Assembly (NCBI GenBank): GCA_963596005.1 | Contig: CAVBJF010000006.1 | Coordinates: forward strand, 8,746 to 72,745 | Reading direction: 5' to 3' | From: Gallibacter pasteurianus_A | Lineage (GTDB): Bacteria > Bacillota > Clostridia > Peptostreptococcales > Anaerovoracaceae | Length of the DNA: 64,000 nt | Part shown: positions 16,960 to 25,307 of the stretch, piece by piece | Numbering within the stretch: position 1 is the stretch's first letter | How the letters are laid out: each line of letters opens with the position of its first letter | Made by a program: the position numbers and the translations under genes | Notes under the pieces: model-generated | What the model was told of the DNA's origin: nothing | The model's database searches: none | Seen by the model: the letters and a program-made list of their open reading frames with translations, nothing else

Positions 16960-17394
16960 CTATTTATCTTTTTTATCAGTATCTTTGATATCATTAGCCT
17001 CATTATCGCCCGCATCCCCGGCATCCTCTGCCGGCTTGTCCTTTGTGAATTTGCCACGTACTATGCTAACTATAGTCACCGCCGCCGTCGCTATATTGCT
17101 CAGCTGTTTAAATAATGTTTCTTGTCCCTTTATCGCCTTAGAAACGGTGCTGACTGTCTCTGTTACATCGCTTATCGCATTGTCGACTTCAAGCGTCCTT
17201 TTTTCTGCAACCGATGTTATCGTCTGTAAATCATCTAAGATCGCATTGCTTTTTTTTGCCGCCTTGTTTAGATTCCTGATAAACAATATCAGATATATCA
17301 CAAGGACTATAAGCGCTATCAATAATAACGCAATCCCTACGTCCTTAACGGGAATGCCCTTTACCGAATCCGAGCCTGCCATAACTAAATACAT
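16960..17394 (-). CDS. Small single-pass membrane protein, unknown function
   Basis: 144 residues, not recognised. One transmembrane segment (about residues 15-40; GIALLLIALIVLVIYLILF) is followed by a predicted coiled region rich in V/I/S/T and an acidic tail with D, N and K. The layout recalls DUF948-like envelope proteins, but the match is weak. I place the start at MYLVMAGS because GGAGGT lies 7 nt ahead; a longer frame to 17436 merely translates this ribosome site. It lies between trmN6 and the AbrB-like gene in a close-packed run. Confidence 0.7.
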   Translation of the reverse strand: MYLVMAGSDSVKGIPVKDVGIALLLIALIVLVIYLILFIRNLNKAAKKSNAILDDLQTITSVAEKRTLEVDNAISDVTETVSTVSKAIKGQETLFKQLSNIATAAVTIVSIVRGKFTKDKPAEDAGDAGDNEANDIKDTDKKDK

Positions 17395-17467
17395 ATCACT
17401 ACCTCCGATTGTTTTTATGCTTCCATTATCTATCAAAAAATGGAAATATACAACATTTTTTACTTTT

Positions 17468-18235
17468 TTATTTCTTTTCGTAAATTTCTAAAACTTCCCT
17501 CGTATAACGTCCTTTATCATCATATATGCTCAATTGCGGTAGGATTTTCAGCTCTTTGCCTGCGCCCTTTATAAACTGCAGGAGCATTATGTTTGGTGCT
17601 TTTTCGGCGTTTGGCGCTACAAGCCTCATCGCCTTGGGTTCGAGTGCATATTTCCTCGCTAAGCAGATGACATCTGCAAATCTATGTGTGCGATGTACCA
17701 TAAAGAGTTCACCGCCTTTTTGCAAAAGAAAGCTTGCTGCTTCAAAAAAGTCCTCCAGCTTCGCAGTGGTTTCGTGCCTTGCTATAGTCCTTGCGTCACT
17801 GTCATTTGTAATAGCTCCGCCGTTCTCCATATATGGCGGATTTGTTACAACCGCGTCTGCACCTCCTTTAAGCTCCGGAAAATCTTTTTTAAGATTTTTT
17901 ATGTCCGCACAGATAATTTTTATTCTATCCTCAAGGTTGTTTAAAGTAACACTTCTTAATGCCCTGTTTGCCGACGCTTTTTGCACCTCTATCCCAATAA
18001 AGCAGACATCCTTTATCTTATGAGAAAGGATTATAGGTATAACGCCACTTCCTGTTCCTAAATCAACTACGCTCAAATCCTTTTTTACCCTTACGCCATT
18101 TATATTTTTTGAGTTTTTCGCCAAGAAGTCTGCAATCAAAACGCTGTCCACACCGTATTTGAATTCATCTGTTGCTTGTATAAGTTTCTTATTTCCAAAA
18201 CCTATTTCATCTATCTTTTCATTTATTCGCGACAT
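17468..18235 (-). CDS. tRNA1(Val) adenine-N6 methyltransferase (TrmN6/YfiC family)
   Basis: 255-residue SAM-dependent methyltransferase. The SAM-binding motif is VVDLGTGSGVIPIIL and the catalytic N6-amino-methylase tetrapeptide sits in VVTNPPYMENGG, matching COG4123. In enterobacteria this family methylates A37 of tRNA-Val; in Firmicutes the substrate is assumed by homology. The gene overlaps ricT by 13 bp, the order often found in Firmicutes (holB, ricT, this gene). Confidence 0.85.
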   Translation of the reverse strand: MSRINEKIDEIGFGNKKLIQATDEFKYGVDSVLIADFLAKNSKNINGVRVKKDLSVVDLGTGSGVIPIILSHKIKDVCFIGIEVQKASANRALRSVTLNNLEDRIKIICADIKNLKKDFPELKGGADAVVTNPPYMENGGAITNDSDARTIARHETTAKLEDFFEAASFLLQKGGELFMVHRTHRFADVICLARKYALEPKAMRLVAPNAEKAPNIMLLQFIKGAGKELKILPQLSIYDDKGRYTREVLEIYEKK

Positions 18236-19089
18236 TTGTTGCAGGCCCTCTTCTTTTTACCTAATCTTTTGACCTGTTGCTTTTCGTATGTATAAAACTC
18301 TTCGGACAGCCCTTCTTCGCCTGTTTCTTCATTGTCTGTTACAAGCCTTGCCCGTATCTTGTTTCTCAGAAGATTTACATTGCATACCTTCAAAATGCCG
18401 TCCTTTGTTTCAATTCTTTCGCCAACCTCAGGCATGCCCTCTTTCGCATCGCAATAGGCTTCATTTTCGTATTTGAGGCAACACATAAGTCTGCCGCATA
18501 CACCTGATATTTTCGATGGGTTTAACGAAAGATTTTGTGTTTTTGCCATTTTGATTGAAACAGGCTGAAATTCCGAAATCCACTGATGACAGCAAAGTTC
18601 TCTCCCACAATTACCTATACCGCCCATGATTTTGGACTCATCTCTAACTCCAATCTGTCTAAGCTCAATCCTTGTATGAAATATTCCTGCCAAATCCTTA
18701 ACAAGCTCCCTAAAGTCGACTCTTCCCTCAGCCGTAAAGTAAAATATTACCTTGCTGCTATCAAATGTAAATTCCACATCTGTAAGCTTCATCTCTAAGC
18801 CATGCTCTGCAACTTTCTTTTTGCATATTTCCATAGCCTCATCTTTTTTCTTTTGATTTTCTTCATTTTGTTTGCAATCCTCAGGCGTTGCCTTTCTTAT
18901 CACAGGTCTTAAAGGTAATACGATCTCTCTTTCTTCTACCTGTTTTTTTTCTGCGGCAACTGTCGCAAATTCAAGGCCCTTTGCAGTTTCGACTATTACA
19001 TCATCGCCTTTTGCAAGCTCTATCTGCGCCGGGTCAAAATAATAAATCTTGCCATTATTTTTAAATTTTATTCCCACTACGTCAATCAT
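18223..19089 (-). CDS. ricT: RicT / PSP1-domain protein (YaaT)
   Basis: 288-residue protein of the PSP1 superfamily. In Bacillus, YaaT (RicT) forms the Y-complex with RicA and RicF, carries Fe-S clusters and acts with RNase Y in mRNA maturation and in development. The conserved PSP1 core is visible (DFRELVKDLAGIFHTRIELR; GGIGNCGRELCCHQW; GVCGRLMCCLKYE) with its cysteine groups. GGAGGG precedes the ATG. It lies directly after holB, 1 bp or less apart, and overlaps trmN6, a conserved order. Confidence 0.93.
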   Translation of the reverse strand: MIDVVGIKFKNNGKIYYFDPAQIELAKGDDVIVETAKGLEFATVAAEKKQVEEREIVLPLRPVIRKATPEDCKQNEENQKKKDEAMEICKKKVAEHGLEMKLTDVEFTFDSSKVIFYFTAEGRVDFRELVKDLAGIFHTRIELRQIGVRDESKIMGGIGNCGRELCCHQWISEFQPVSIKMAKTQNLSLNPSKISGVCGRLMCCLKYENEAYCDAKEGMPEVGERIETKDGILKVCNVNLLRNKIRARLVTDNEETGEEGLSEEFYTYEKQQVKRLGKKKRACNKCRE

Positions 19090-19914
19090 CTACTGCCCTC
19101 CAATAAGTATCGTCATTTTTTTCATCGTGTAAAGCACATTTGCATTTTTTTCAATCTCGCGCCGTGCCCTCTCACATTCATGTATCGCCCGGCTCAAGTT
19201 GCTTACCGTATAGCCTTTACCTTTTTCCCTCCTTGCGAGAATCATATCTATGCAAATTTGTTCCATCATATCAAGTAATTGATATGCACTTTTTTTATCT
19301 TTTACATTTTCTTCTATATGCCTCTTGATTTTGTAAAAATACTCTCCGTCGAAAATCATCGAAAGCAGCTTCTCAGATTTTACAATCAATTCCCGATTTT
19401 TTTCTTCGTCATTCCCTGCTTTTTTCACAGAGGCATCCAAAAGTCGCAGCTGTATACATCTGGACCTTACTGTTTCCGGCATTTTATCTGCATTTTCGCA
19501 AAGAAGAAATATAACAGTTCCAAGCGGTGGCTCTTCTAGTGTTTTTAAAAGCCTATTATAAGCTCTGAGCGTCATCGTATCAGCTCCGCATATTATTGCA
19601 ATATTTCTTTCTGCCTCAAAAGGCTTTCTTGCAAGCCTTTCCTGCAATGAAAGTATCTGCTCGTCCTTTATGCTATAAACCTTACTTCCCTTTTTTGCTT
19701 CCGGCTCAAGAAAAAACACATCCAAATGATCAAGTGCATCTATTTTTCTGCAGGTTTTACATTCGCCACAGCCGATACCACGCAGCTCCTCACACAATAT
19801 GGCTTTCGCCAAGCCCTTTGCGTACTCAGCCTTGTCGGTTATATATCCGCCTTCAATTATGAACGCATGATGCAATGTGCCTTTTTCTATATTTTTTTTG
19901 AAATCATAATTCAT
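19090..19914 (-). CDS. holB: DNA polymerase III subunit delta prime
   Basis: 274-residue clamp-loader subunit. Features are the start LHHAFIIEG, the zinc-site cysteines CGECKTC (residues about 49-55), and the sensor region RLLKTLEEPP, followed by ETVRSRC. As usual for delta prime, no complete Walker A motif is seen. It begins 2 bp past the tmk stop and has no strong ribosome site of its own, so it is probably coupled to tmk translation. The order tmk-holB-ricT matches Bacillus. Confidence 0.92.
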   Translation of the reverse strand: MNYDFKKNIEKGTLHHAFIIEGGYITDKAEYAKGLAKAILCEELRGIGCGECKTCRKIDALDHLDVFFLEPEAKKGSKVYSIKDEQILSLQERLARKPFEAERNIAIICGADTMTLRAYNRLLKTLEEPPLGTVIFLLCENADKMPETVRSRCIQLRLLDASVKKAGNDEEKNRELIVKSEKLLSMIFDGEYFYKIKRHIEENVKDKKSAYQLLDMMEQICIDMILARREKGKGYTVSNLSRAIHECERARREIEKNANVLYTMKKMTILIGGQ

Positions 19915-19916
19915 AT

Positions 19917-20564
19917 CTAAATATATGCTCTCTTCTTTAAAAGGTTTTCTATTTCCCTTTTTATATCCTCGCTGACCTTATCGATAGGCTGAGTTGCATC
20001 TATTCCAACTATTCTCTCCGGGAATTTTTTCTCAAGCTCTAAGTATCCGTCATACACCTTTTGATGAAAAGCTATACTTTCGCTTTCGAGCCTGTCCTTT
20101 TGCCTATCGCCTATAAAATTTTGCTCTATGCGTTTCATCCCTCGTTCGGAGTTTACCTTCAATAATATCGTCATATCCGGCATAATACCGTCTATAGCAA
20201 AGTTATTTATAATTTCAACGCTTTCGCCTATATCTCGGCCATATCCCTGATATGCGATGCTTGAATCCACAAACCTGTCGCAAATGACTACATCTCCATT
20301 TTCGATATGCGGTTTTATATACTCCGAAACAAGCTGTGCACGCGACGCCGCATATAGCAAAGCCTCTGTCATTGGTGACATTTCCTTGTTGTCCTTATTT
20401 AATATGATAGCTCTGATCTCCTCGCTTATATTCGTACCGCCGGGTTCTCTTGTAAATACAACTCTGAGTCCGGTAGCCTCAAAATATTTTTTTAAAAAGT
20501 CAATCTGTGTTGACTTGCCTGCTCCATCAGGGCCTTCTATTGTTATGAATAGACCTCTTTGCAT
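19917..20564 (-). CDS. tmk: Thymidylate kinase
   Basis: 215-residue dTMP kinase for dTTP synthesis. The P-loop GPDGAGKST is near residue 10, the DRx motif CDRFVDSS near residue 95, and the lid has arginines (GDRQKDRLES). I start at MQRGLFITIEG (20564), with AAGGAAA upstream; a frame extension to 20594 has no site. Its first 38 nt overlap a short upstream membrane-protein gene. Confidence 0.94.
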   Translation of the reverse strand: MQRGLFITIEGPDGAGKSTQIDFLKKYFEATGLRVVFTREPGGTNISEEIRAIILNKDNKEMSPMTEALLYAASRAQLVSEYIKPHIENGDVVICDRFVDSSIAYQGYGRDIGESVEIINNFAIDGIMPDMTILLKVNSERGMKRIEQNFIGDRQKDRLESESIAFHQKVYDGYLELEKKFPERIVGIDATQPIDKVSEDIKREIENLLKKRAYI

Positions 20565-20682
20565 TTTTCTTTTTCCTTTTTCCGGGCACCACAATGTCCA
20601 TCAATTTATCAGTCAAATACAAGAGCAAATATCCTATTGGGATACATAACATGAGCGCTAAAACTATTCTCAAAATTGTCAT
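20527..20682 (-). CDS. 51-residue single-pass membrane protein overlapping tmk
   Basis: Short frame starting MTILRIVLALMLC, with AGGAGA 8 nt ahead of the ATG and an in-frame TGA at 20527-20529. Residues about 4-24 form one hydrophobic helix; the rest is basic (PGKRKKKNAKR). It is positioned exactly between the promoter at 20784-20812 and tmk and overlaps tmk by 38 nt, suggesting coupling. No known family is recognised. The good ribosome site and promoter argue for translation, but its small size keeps confidence moderate. Confidence 0.6.
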   Translation of the reverse strand: MTILRIVLALMLCIPIGYLLLYLTDKLMDIVVPGKRKKKNAKRSIHNNRRP

Positions 20683-20783
20683 ATCGCAATTCTCCTAATT
20701 TTGTATCTTTTGTATAAATTTTGCTCTTAATTGGTTGCTGTTTTTGTTTTTTAAAATGTAAAGATTTAACACTTCGCATAACC

Positions 20784-20812
20784 ATTATACTTTAAACAAC
20801 CTGTTTAGTCCA
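20784..20812 (-). promoter_or_regulatory. Promoter of the tmk-holB-ricT run
   Basis: TGGACT, 17-bp spacer, TATAAT on the minus strand, about 100 bp before the 51-residue gene. The -35 is weak (4 of 6). Confidence 0.45.
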
Positions 20813-20829
20813 CAGCGAAGTAATATAGA

Positions 20830-20858
20830 TTGAATATATTTTGGTCAGATGGTATACT
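20830..20858 (+). promoter_or_regulatory. Promoter of the folate-type ECF S-component gene
   Basis: TTGAAT, 17-bp spacer, TATACT, ending 30 bp before the chosen ATG. That leaves too little leader for a riboswitch. Confidence 0.6.
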
Positions 20859-20888
20859 CTTAAAGCATGGCGGAAAGGATTTTATTTT

Positions 20889-21392
20889 ATGAAAGAAAAA
20901 AACTTAACATATCAACTAATAGTAATGGCTCTTTTAATCGCTTTAGAGATAATATTGACAAGATTTTTATCTCTCCAACTTCCAATTGCACGCATCGGCT
21001 TTGGCTTTTTGCCAATAGTTATAATCGCAATTATGTTTGGTCCTCTTAAGGCGGGTATTTGTTATAGTTTAGGTGATGTTTTGGGAATGCTTTTATTTCC
21101 ATCCGGAGTATACTTCCCCGGCTTTACGCTTTCCGCATTTATAACAGGTGTTTTATACGGAGTATTTTTATATAAAAAAGAAATCACGCTAAAGCGTTCG
21201 TTTTTAGCCGCATTTACCGTGCTTTTTACGATAACAATTTGCTTAAACACATTATGGCTTGTAATCCTCATGGGAAAAGGTTTTTTTGCGATACTGCCAA
21301 CTCGCATAGGCGAAGCTTGTTTGATGCTCATCGTAGAAACACTCTCTATACCGCTTGTATATAACCAGGTACTTTCCAAAAAGCTACAATAA
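20889..21392 (+). CDS. folT: ECF transporter S-component, folate (FolT) type
   Basis: 167-residue membrane protein with about six hydrophobic helices. The central block (RIGFGFLPIVIIAIMFGPL, then GDVLGMLLFPSGVYFPGFTL) is characteristic of FolT-like substrate-binding components of energy-coupling-factor transporters. The shared ATPases and EcfT are not in the window. I start at MKEKNLTYQ (20889), with GGAAAGGA upstream; frame extension to 20841 lacks a site and crosses the promoter. It is a single-gene unit. Substrate is inferred from family similarity only. Confidence 0.8.
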   Translation: MKEKNLTYQLIVMALLIALEIILTRFLSLQLPIARIGFGFLPIVIIAIMFGPLKAGICYSLGDVLGMLLFPSGVYFPGFTLSAFITGVLYGVFLYKKEITLKRSFLAAFTVLFTITICLNTLWLVILMGKGFFAILPTRIGEACLMLIVETLSIPLVYNQVLSKKLQ

Positions 21393-21398
21393 AAATAT

Positions 21399-21424
21399 AA
21401 AGGCGCATAAAAAATCGCACCTTT
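21399..21424 (+). terminator. Weak terminator after the FolT-type gene
   Basis: AAAGGCGC pairs with GCACCTTT (one C-A mismatch), then ATTTG. It overlaps the stop codon of rqcP on the other strand. Confidence 0.35.
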
Positions 21425-21671
21425 ATTTGTCTTCTATAATCTCGTACATGTTCACAGCCTCGTCCTTTCGCTGTGAATCTTTTGTGTCAAGAACCTTTGC
21501 ACTGATAATCCTTGTGCCAAATGTGATGGTTATAACATCGCCTATTTCGACATTTGTACCTGCCTTTGCAACTTTTTCGTTTACAGTCACCTTGCCGGTA
21601 TCGCATGCCTGTTTTGCAATAGTTCTTCGTTTGATAAGTCTCGAATTTTTTAAAAATTTATCTAATCTCAT
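21423..21671 (-). CDS. rqcP: S4-domain RNA-binding protein RqcP (YabO)
   Basis: 82-residue S4-domain protein (MRLDKFLKNSRLIKRRTIAKQ; CDTGKVTVNEKVAKAG). In Bacillus, RqcP works with RqcH in ribosome-associated quality control by helping add alanine tails to stalled nascent chains. The gene follows hup, the order found in Bacillus (hup region, yabO). The HU terminator lies between the two genes, so it may have its own start. It is normal length for the family. Confidence 0.9.
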   Translation of the reverse strand: MRLDKFLKNSRLIKRRTIAKQACDTGKVTVNEKVAKAGTNVEIGDVITITFGTRIISAKVLDTKDSQRKDEAVNMYEIIEDK

Positions 21672-21725
21672 ATGGTTGCCTATTTTGCCTTAAACCTCAT
21701 ACATCTATTTTTTGTAAAATAATAA

Positions 21726-21745
21726 AGAGGAGCAACAGCTCCTCT
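21726..21745 (-). terminator. Intrinsic terminator of hup
   Basis: 8-bp stem AGAGGAGC/GCTCCTCT with a 4-base loop, followed on the minus strand by TTATTATTTT. Confidence 0.8.
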
Positions 21746-21758
21746 GTTATTGTCTCTC

Positions 21759-22037
21759 TTATTTGTTTACTGAATCCTTAAGAGCTTTTCCTGCTTTGAA
21801 TACAGGTGCCTTTGATGCAGCAATCTGGATTGTTTCACCAGGCTTTCTTGGGTTTCTGCCAGTTCTTGCTTTTCTGTGACGAACTTCAAATGTTCCAAAG
21901 CCTATGAGCTGTACTCTTTCACCTTTTACAAGTGATTTTTCGATTGACGCCATTGTTGCATTTACAGCTGCCTCTGCGTCCTTTTTTGTAAATCCTGTCT
22001 TTTCTGCTACTGCAGCGATTAACTCCGCCTTATTCAT
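21759..22037 (-). CDS. hup: HU-family DNA-binding protein
   Basis: 92-residue histone-like dimeric DNA-bending protein. The full family pattern is visible: MNKAELIAAVAEKTGFTKKD, then GFGTFEVRHRKARTGRNP at the DNA-contacting arm, where the proline-tipped ribbon lies. GGGAGG precedes the ATG. Its own promoter overlaps the 3' end of the flippase gene, and a strong terminator follows, so it is likely a separate high-level transcript. Confidence 0.97.
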   Translation of the reverse strand: MNKAELIAAVAEKTGFTKKDAEAAVNATMASIEKSLVKGERVQLIGFGTFEVRHRKARTGRNPRKPGETIQIAASKAPVFKAGKALKDSVNK

Positions 22038-22127
22038 TGATTTTTTCCTCCCTTTGAATTTTCTTCTTTCTACCTATTCATTCTAATTGTTTATAAAAGC
22101 GCCCTTTTAAGCACGCCTTCTACCTGT

Positions 22128-22156
22128 AGTATGCCATTACAAAGTGCATTTGTCAA
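22128..22156 (-). promoter_or_regulatory. Promoter of hup
   Basis: TTGACA (perfect -35), 17-bp spacer, CATACT, about 90 bp before the hup ATG and just beyond the flippase stop codon. Confidence 0.65.
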
Positions 22157-22170
22157 TGGTGTGACAGGAT

Positions 22171-23802
22171 TTATTTCACAAATTTGTTCGCTATCCTCAC
22201 CAATTTATCCCCTTTAGGTAATATCAAAAGCTCCTCTTTTTGGACTGATTTTGTCACAAATATCATTATCGCATAAACCACGGCACCGACAAGTACGGAA
22301 AGTAGTGTCGCTATACTGTTATGACTTTGCACAAGCATCAAAAGTTTATATATTCCAAAAACCAAAGCCCCCATAACTCCTGCCGAAATCAATGGTCTAA
22401 TAAATGTCAAATTTATGTCTATATGTACATTAGTATATTTTAGCATCTGTTTGAAGCTTAGCGTAACAGCTATCATATACATCAGCACAGTACCGATCGC
22501 CGCCCCTTTTACATTTATAGCCGGAATACCAACTAAAATCCAAGTCACTATAATCTTTGCCACTATGCCGATACAAAGATTTCGAACCGGTAGTGTTTGC
22601 TTGCCTACGCCTTGTAAAATGCCTGTTACAGTCTGTGTTATCGACAAGAATAAAAGTCCAAACGCATTTATAACAAGTAGTGGCGCCGCACTTGATGCAC
22701 TTTCGGCCTGGTTAGGGTAAAGGAGCAAAAGTATCGGCTCTGCCAAAACCATAAGCCCAAACGCGCAAGGATAACCGATTATAACCGACATACGAATACC
22801 AAGCGCCGTATTTTTTTGTAATTCCTCTCTGTTTTTTAGCTGGAAAGCCGCCGCTATGATAGGCACTATCGAAACTGCAACTGCCTGAGTCAAAAGCTGT
22901 GGCACATTGATAAGCGGTCCTATAAATCCGCTGAGCTGCCCATACAGGCTCTTTGCTGTCTCAGTTGCAAAGCCTCCTGCCAAAAGTCTGTTTACAACAA
23001 GCGCCGAATCTACGAGATTTGCAATCGGCAATATAGCAGCACCTATTGTTATCGGCACCGAAATAATAAGGATCTTTTTGAGTATGCTCTTGTCGGACTC
23101 TTGCTTCATCGAAGCACTTTTCTCTGCTCTTTTTAATATACCCTTTCGTGCGAGCATATAGATAAAGATTATCATCAAAAATCCGCCAAGGCTTCCTGCT
23201 GTTGCGCCGAGGTTTGCACCTGCAGCACCGCCTGCATATTTGTCATATCCTCCAAATACGCCGTCACCTACTACAAAGAAGAGTATATATGAAGCTGTAA
23301 GACCGACAACTACTCTAAAGAATTGCTCGACGGTTTGGGATATTGCCGTCGGCTTCATGTTTTGCATTCCCTGGAAATAACCTCTGACAGCCGCCATAAC
23401 CGGTACTAAAAGCAGGGATGGCGCTATCATTCTCATTCCCGGTGCCGCATCCGGATTTTTCATAAGAGCTGCAATCTGAGGTGCAAATATAAATAAAATC
23501 AAGAAAAACACAAAGCCCATCACAAACATCAGCCTTGATGCCAACGTGAAAACTCTGTGTGCCTGATAATGATTGCCTATGGCTATACTTTCCGATACCA
23601 TTTTTGATATCGCAACAGGAAGTCCGGATGTTGCCAATATCATCAAAAACGCGTATATGTAGTAGGCCGGGCTGTAGTCTGCCATACCGGTATCACCAAT
23701 CCAGTTGACAAGCGGCAACCTAAATACGGCTCCGAATATTTTTACTACGATGCCCGCTACGGCAAGTATAGTCGCACCTTTTACCAAAGATTGTTTACTC
23801 AT
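22171..23802 (-). CDS. SpoVB/MurJ-type polysaccharide flippase (MOP superfamily)
   Basis: 543-residue membrane protein with about 14 hydrophobic helices. It opens LVKGATILAVAGIVVKIFGAV, the N-terminal pattern of the SpoVB/YabM/MurJ branch, and continues GDTGMADYSPAYYIYAFLM. The family moves lipid-linked sugars such as lipid II across the membrane. Its position one gene before hup/rqcP matches Bacillus YabM. It overlaps the amidohydrolase stop by 4 bp. Whether it is the main lipid II flippase or a sporulation-type paralogue cannot be told from sequence. Confidence 0.88.
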   Translation of the reverse strand: MSKQSLVKGATILAVAGIVVKIFGAVFRLPLVNWIGDTGMADYSPAYYIYAFLMILATSGLPVAISKMVSESIAIGNHYQAHRVFTLASRLMFVMGFVFFLILFIFAPQIAALMKNPDAAPGMRMIAPSLLLVPVMAAVRGYFQGMQNMKPTAISQTVEQFFRVVVGLTASYILFFVVGDGVFGGYDKYAGGAAGANLGATAGSLGGFLMIIFIYMLARKGILKRAEKSASMKQESDKSILKKILIISVPITIGAAILPIANLVDSALVVNRLLAGGFATETAKSLYGQLSGFIGPLINVPQLLTQAVAVSIVPIIAAAFQLKNREELQKNTALGIRMSVIIGYPCAFGLMVLAEPILLLLYPNQAESASSAAPLLVINAFGLLFLSITQTVTGILQGVGKQTLPVRNLCIGIVAKIIVTWILVGIPAINVKGAAIGTVLMYMIAVTLSFKQMLKYTNVHIDINLTFIRPLISAGVMGALVFGIYKLLMLVQSHNSIATLLSVLVGAVVYAIMIFVTKSVQKEELLILPKGDKLVRIANKFVK

Positions 23803-25121
23803 ATGTTAGCTAAAATCTCCTTTGTTGATTTTTCCGCTTCAAAAATAACTTTTTCTATATCTATAGTCGTATACTCTCCATTTTCGTACAAAACATTGCC
23901 ATCAACCATAGTAAGCAGTAAATTTGCAGGATCCGCCGAGTATACTATGTTGCATAAAAGATCATGCACCGGCTTCATATTTGGTGCGTTTATATCAAGT
24001 ACTATAAGATCCGCCTTGTACCCTTCCTTTATAAGCCCCGAATCGCTTCTTCCTTGAGCCATCATGCCATTTCGTGTTGCAGCTTCTAATACTTTCTGCG
24101 GTGTTATAAGGCCTATTTCATCCTCAGTTTTTGCTGTAATTTTGGAAAGCAACGCAAAGGTTTTTATTTCCTCAAAGAAGTTTAACGAATTGTTGCTTGC
24201 AACGCTATCTGTACCTATCGTCATATTTATCTTATTTTTTGCAAGGCTTGTTATGTCACATATCCCGCTTGCCAATTTTAGGTTGCTGATAGGATTTACG
24301 CAAACTGTAACTCCTTTATCTTTTAATATTTTGTAATCGTCATCCTCAATCCAGACGCAATGTGCCGCAGTTGACCCGGTATTAAAAAGTCCAAGGTCGC
24401 TTAGATACTTCACAGGCGTCTTTGCGTATTTTGCCTTGCATTCCTCATGTTCCTTTTTTGTTTCGGAAACATGTACCTGCATATTTGCACCTATCTCCTG
24501 CGTATAATTCGCAAGCTGCTCCACGCACTTTGGCGTAGTTGTATATTCAGCATGCAGACTCATATCTACAAGAATACGGCCATTAAAAGTATTATGGTGC
24601 TTCTTATATGCATCTCTCATTTCGTCGGCACGATATGAAGTCAAAAAGTCGCTGTCATCAAAATGCGTGATAGATCTGCTTATGTTTGCCTTGATACCGC
24701 TCTTTGCTATTGCCGCTGCCATAGCGTCCATAAAATAGTACATCTCAGAGGTCGAAACTATGCCATGTCTTATGCTTTCTGCCATCGACAGCAATGTCGC
24801 ATCAAATACGCTTTTTTCTGTCAGCCGGTTCTCAAACGGAAAGATCCTATTAAAGAGCCAGTTCTCAAGTGTCATATTTTCTCCGTAGCCACGCATGAGG
24901 CTCATCGGAGCGTGCGCATGATTATTTACAAATCCCGGCATAAGCAGTTTACCTTTGCCGTCGTAAACCCTGCCTTCCTCCGTATTTTTTATATCGTCCG
25001 AAGCTACGGCACTTATTGGCTCGTTTGAAATCTTTACGATCCTGTCGCCTTTGATTTCTACATAATAGCCACTCTTTATTTCAAAATTTTCATCAAGTAT
25101 GCTAATGTTTGAAAATATCAT
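23799..25121 (-). CDS. Amidohydrolase, MTA/SAH-deaminase (TRZ/ATZ) family
   Basis: 440-residue metal-dependent hydrolase. The HxH site is in FVNNHAHAPMSLMRGYGENM, followed by a SLHAEYTTTP block, the histidine VHVSETKKEH, and the catalytic aspartate of TIGTDSVASN. This branch deaminates methylthioadenosine, S-adenosylhomocysteine or related purines; the exact substrate is not decided. I start at ATG 25121, with GGAGG 5 nt ahead; the GTG at 25133 lies inside that ribosome site. It overlaps the flippase start by 4 bp and has its own promoter behind a structured leader. Confidence 0.85.
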   Translation of the reverse strand: MIFSNISILDENFEIKSGYYVEIKGDRIVKISNEPISAVASDDIKNTEEGRVYDGKGKLLMPGFVNNHAHAPMSLMRGYGENMTLENWLFNRIFPFENRLTEKSVFDATLLSMAESIRHGIVSTSEMYYFMDAMAAAIAKSGIKANISRSITHFDDSDFLTSYRADEMRDAYKKHHNTFNGRILVDMSLHAEYTTTPKCVEQLANYTQEIGANMQVHVSETKKEHEECKAKYAKTPVKYLSDLGLFNTGSTAAHCVWIEDDDYKILKDKGVTVCVNPISNLKLASGICDITSLAKNKINMTIGTDSVASNNSLNFFEEIKTFALLSKITAKTEDEIGLITPQKVLEAATRNGMMAQGRSDSGLIKEGYKADLIVLDINAPNMKPVHDLLCNIVYSADPANLLLTMVDGNVLYENGEYTTIDIEKVIFEAEKSTKEILANI

Positions 25122-25147
25122 CTTATCCTCCACTGTGTACCCTAGGT

Positions 25148-25176
25148 ATTTTATACTATGGAGCAGGCGATTTCAA
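25148..25176 (-). promoter_or_regulatory. Promoter directly before the amidohydrolase gene
   Basis: TTGAAA, 17-bp spacer, TAAAAT, ending 27 bp before the ATG and downstream of the hairpin at 25202-25233. Confidence 0.5.
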
Positions 25177-25201
25177 GATTTGCTTATATGGCAAAATAAA
25201 A

Positions 25202-25233
25202 GTCCCCGGCGGCAATACTGCGGCACCGAAGAC
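25202..25233 (-). terminator. Hairpin terminator of the DUF1893 gene or of a leader RNA
   Basis: On the minus strand GTCTTCGGTG pairs with CGCCGGGGAC (10 bp, with G-T pairs; 12-base loop), followed by TTTTATTTT. Its 3' arm is within CCGCCGGGGAC, and GGGTCG lies 15 bases upstream at 25249-25254. That combination recalls the ZTP (pfl) riboswitch. Confidence 0.7.
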
Positions 25234-25278
25234 CCTCTCTAATGATTACGACCCAAATATTTTTAGGACGATAAAATT

Positions 25279-25307
25279 ATGTTACCCTTACCGACGGGCA
25301 AAGTCAA
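25279..25307 (-). promoter_or_regulatory. Possible promoter of the structured leader
   Basis: TTGACT, 17-bp spacer, TAACAT on the minus strand at the very end of the DUF1893 gene. If used, it would start an RNA about 70 nt before the terminator hairpin. Confidence 0.35.

Noticed and set aside
20700..20888. THF riboswitch before the folT-like gene
   Set aside because: The promoter leaves only about 24 bases of leader, too short; no conserved THF motif recognised.
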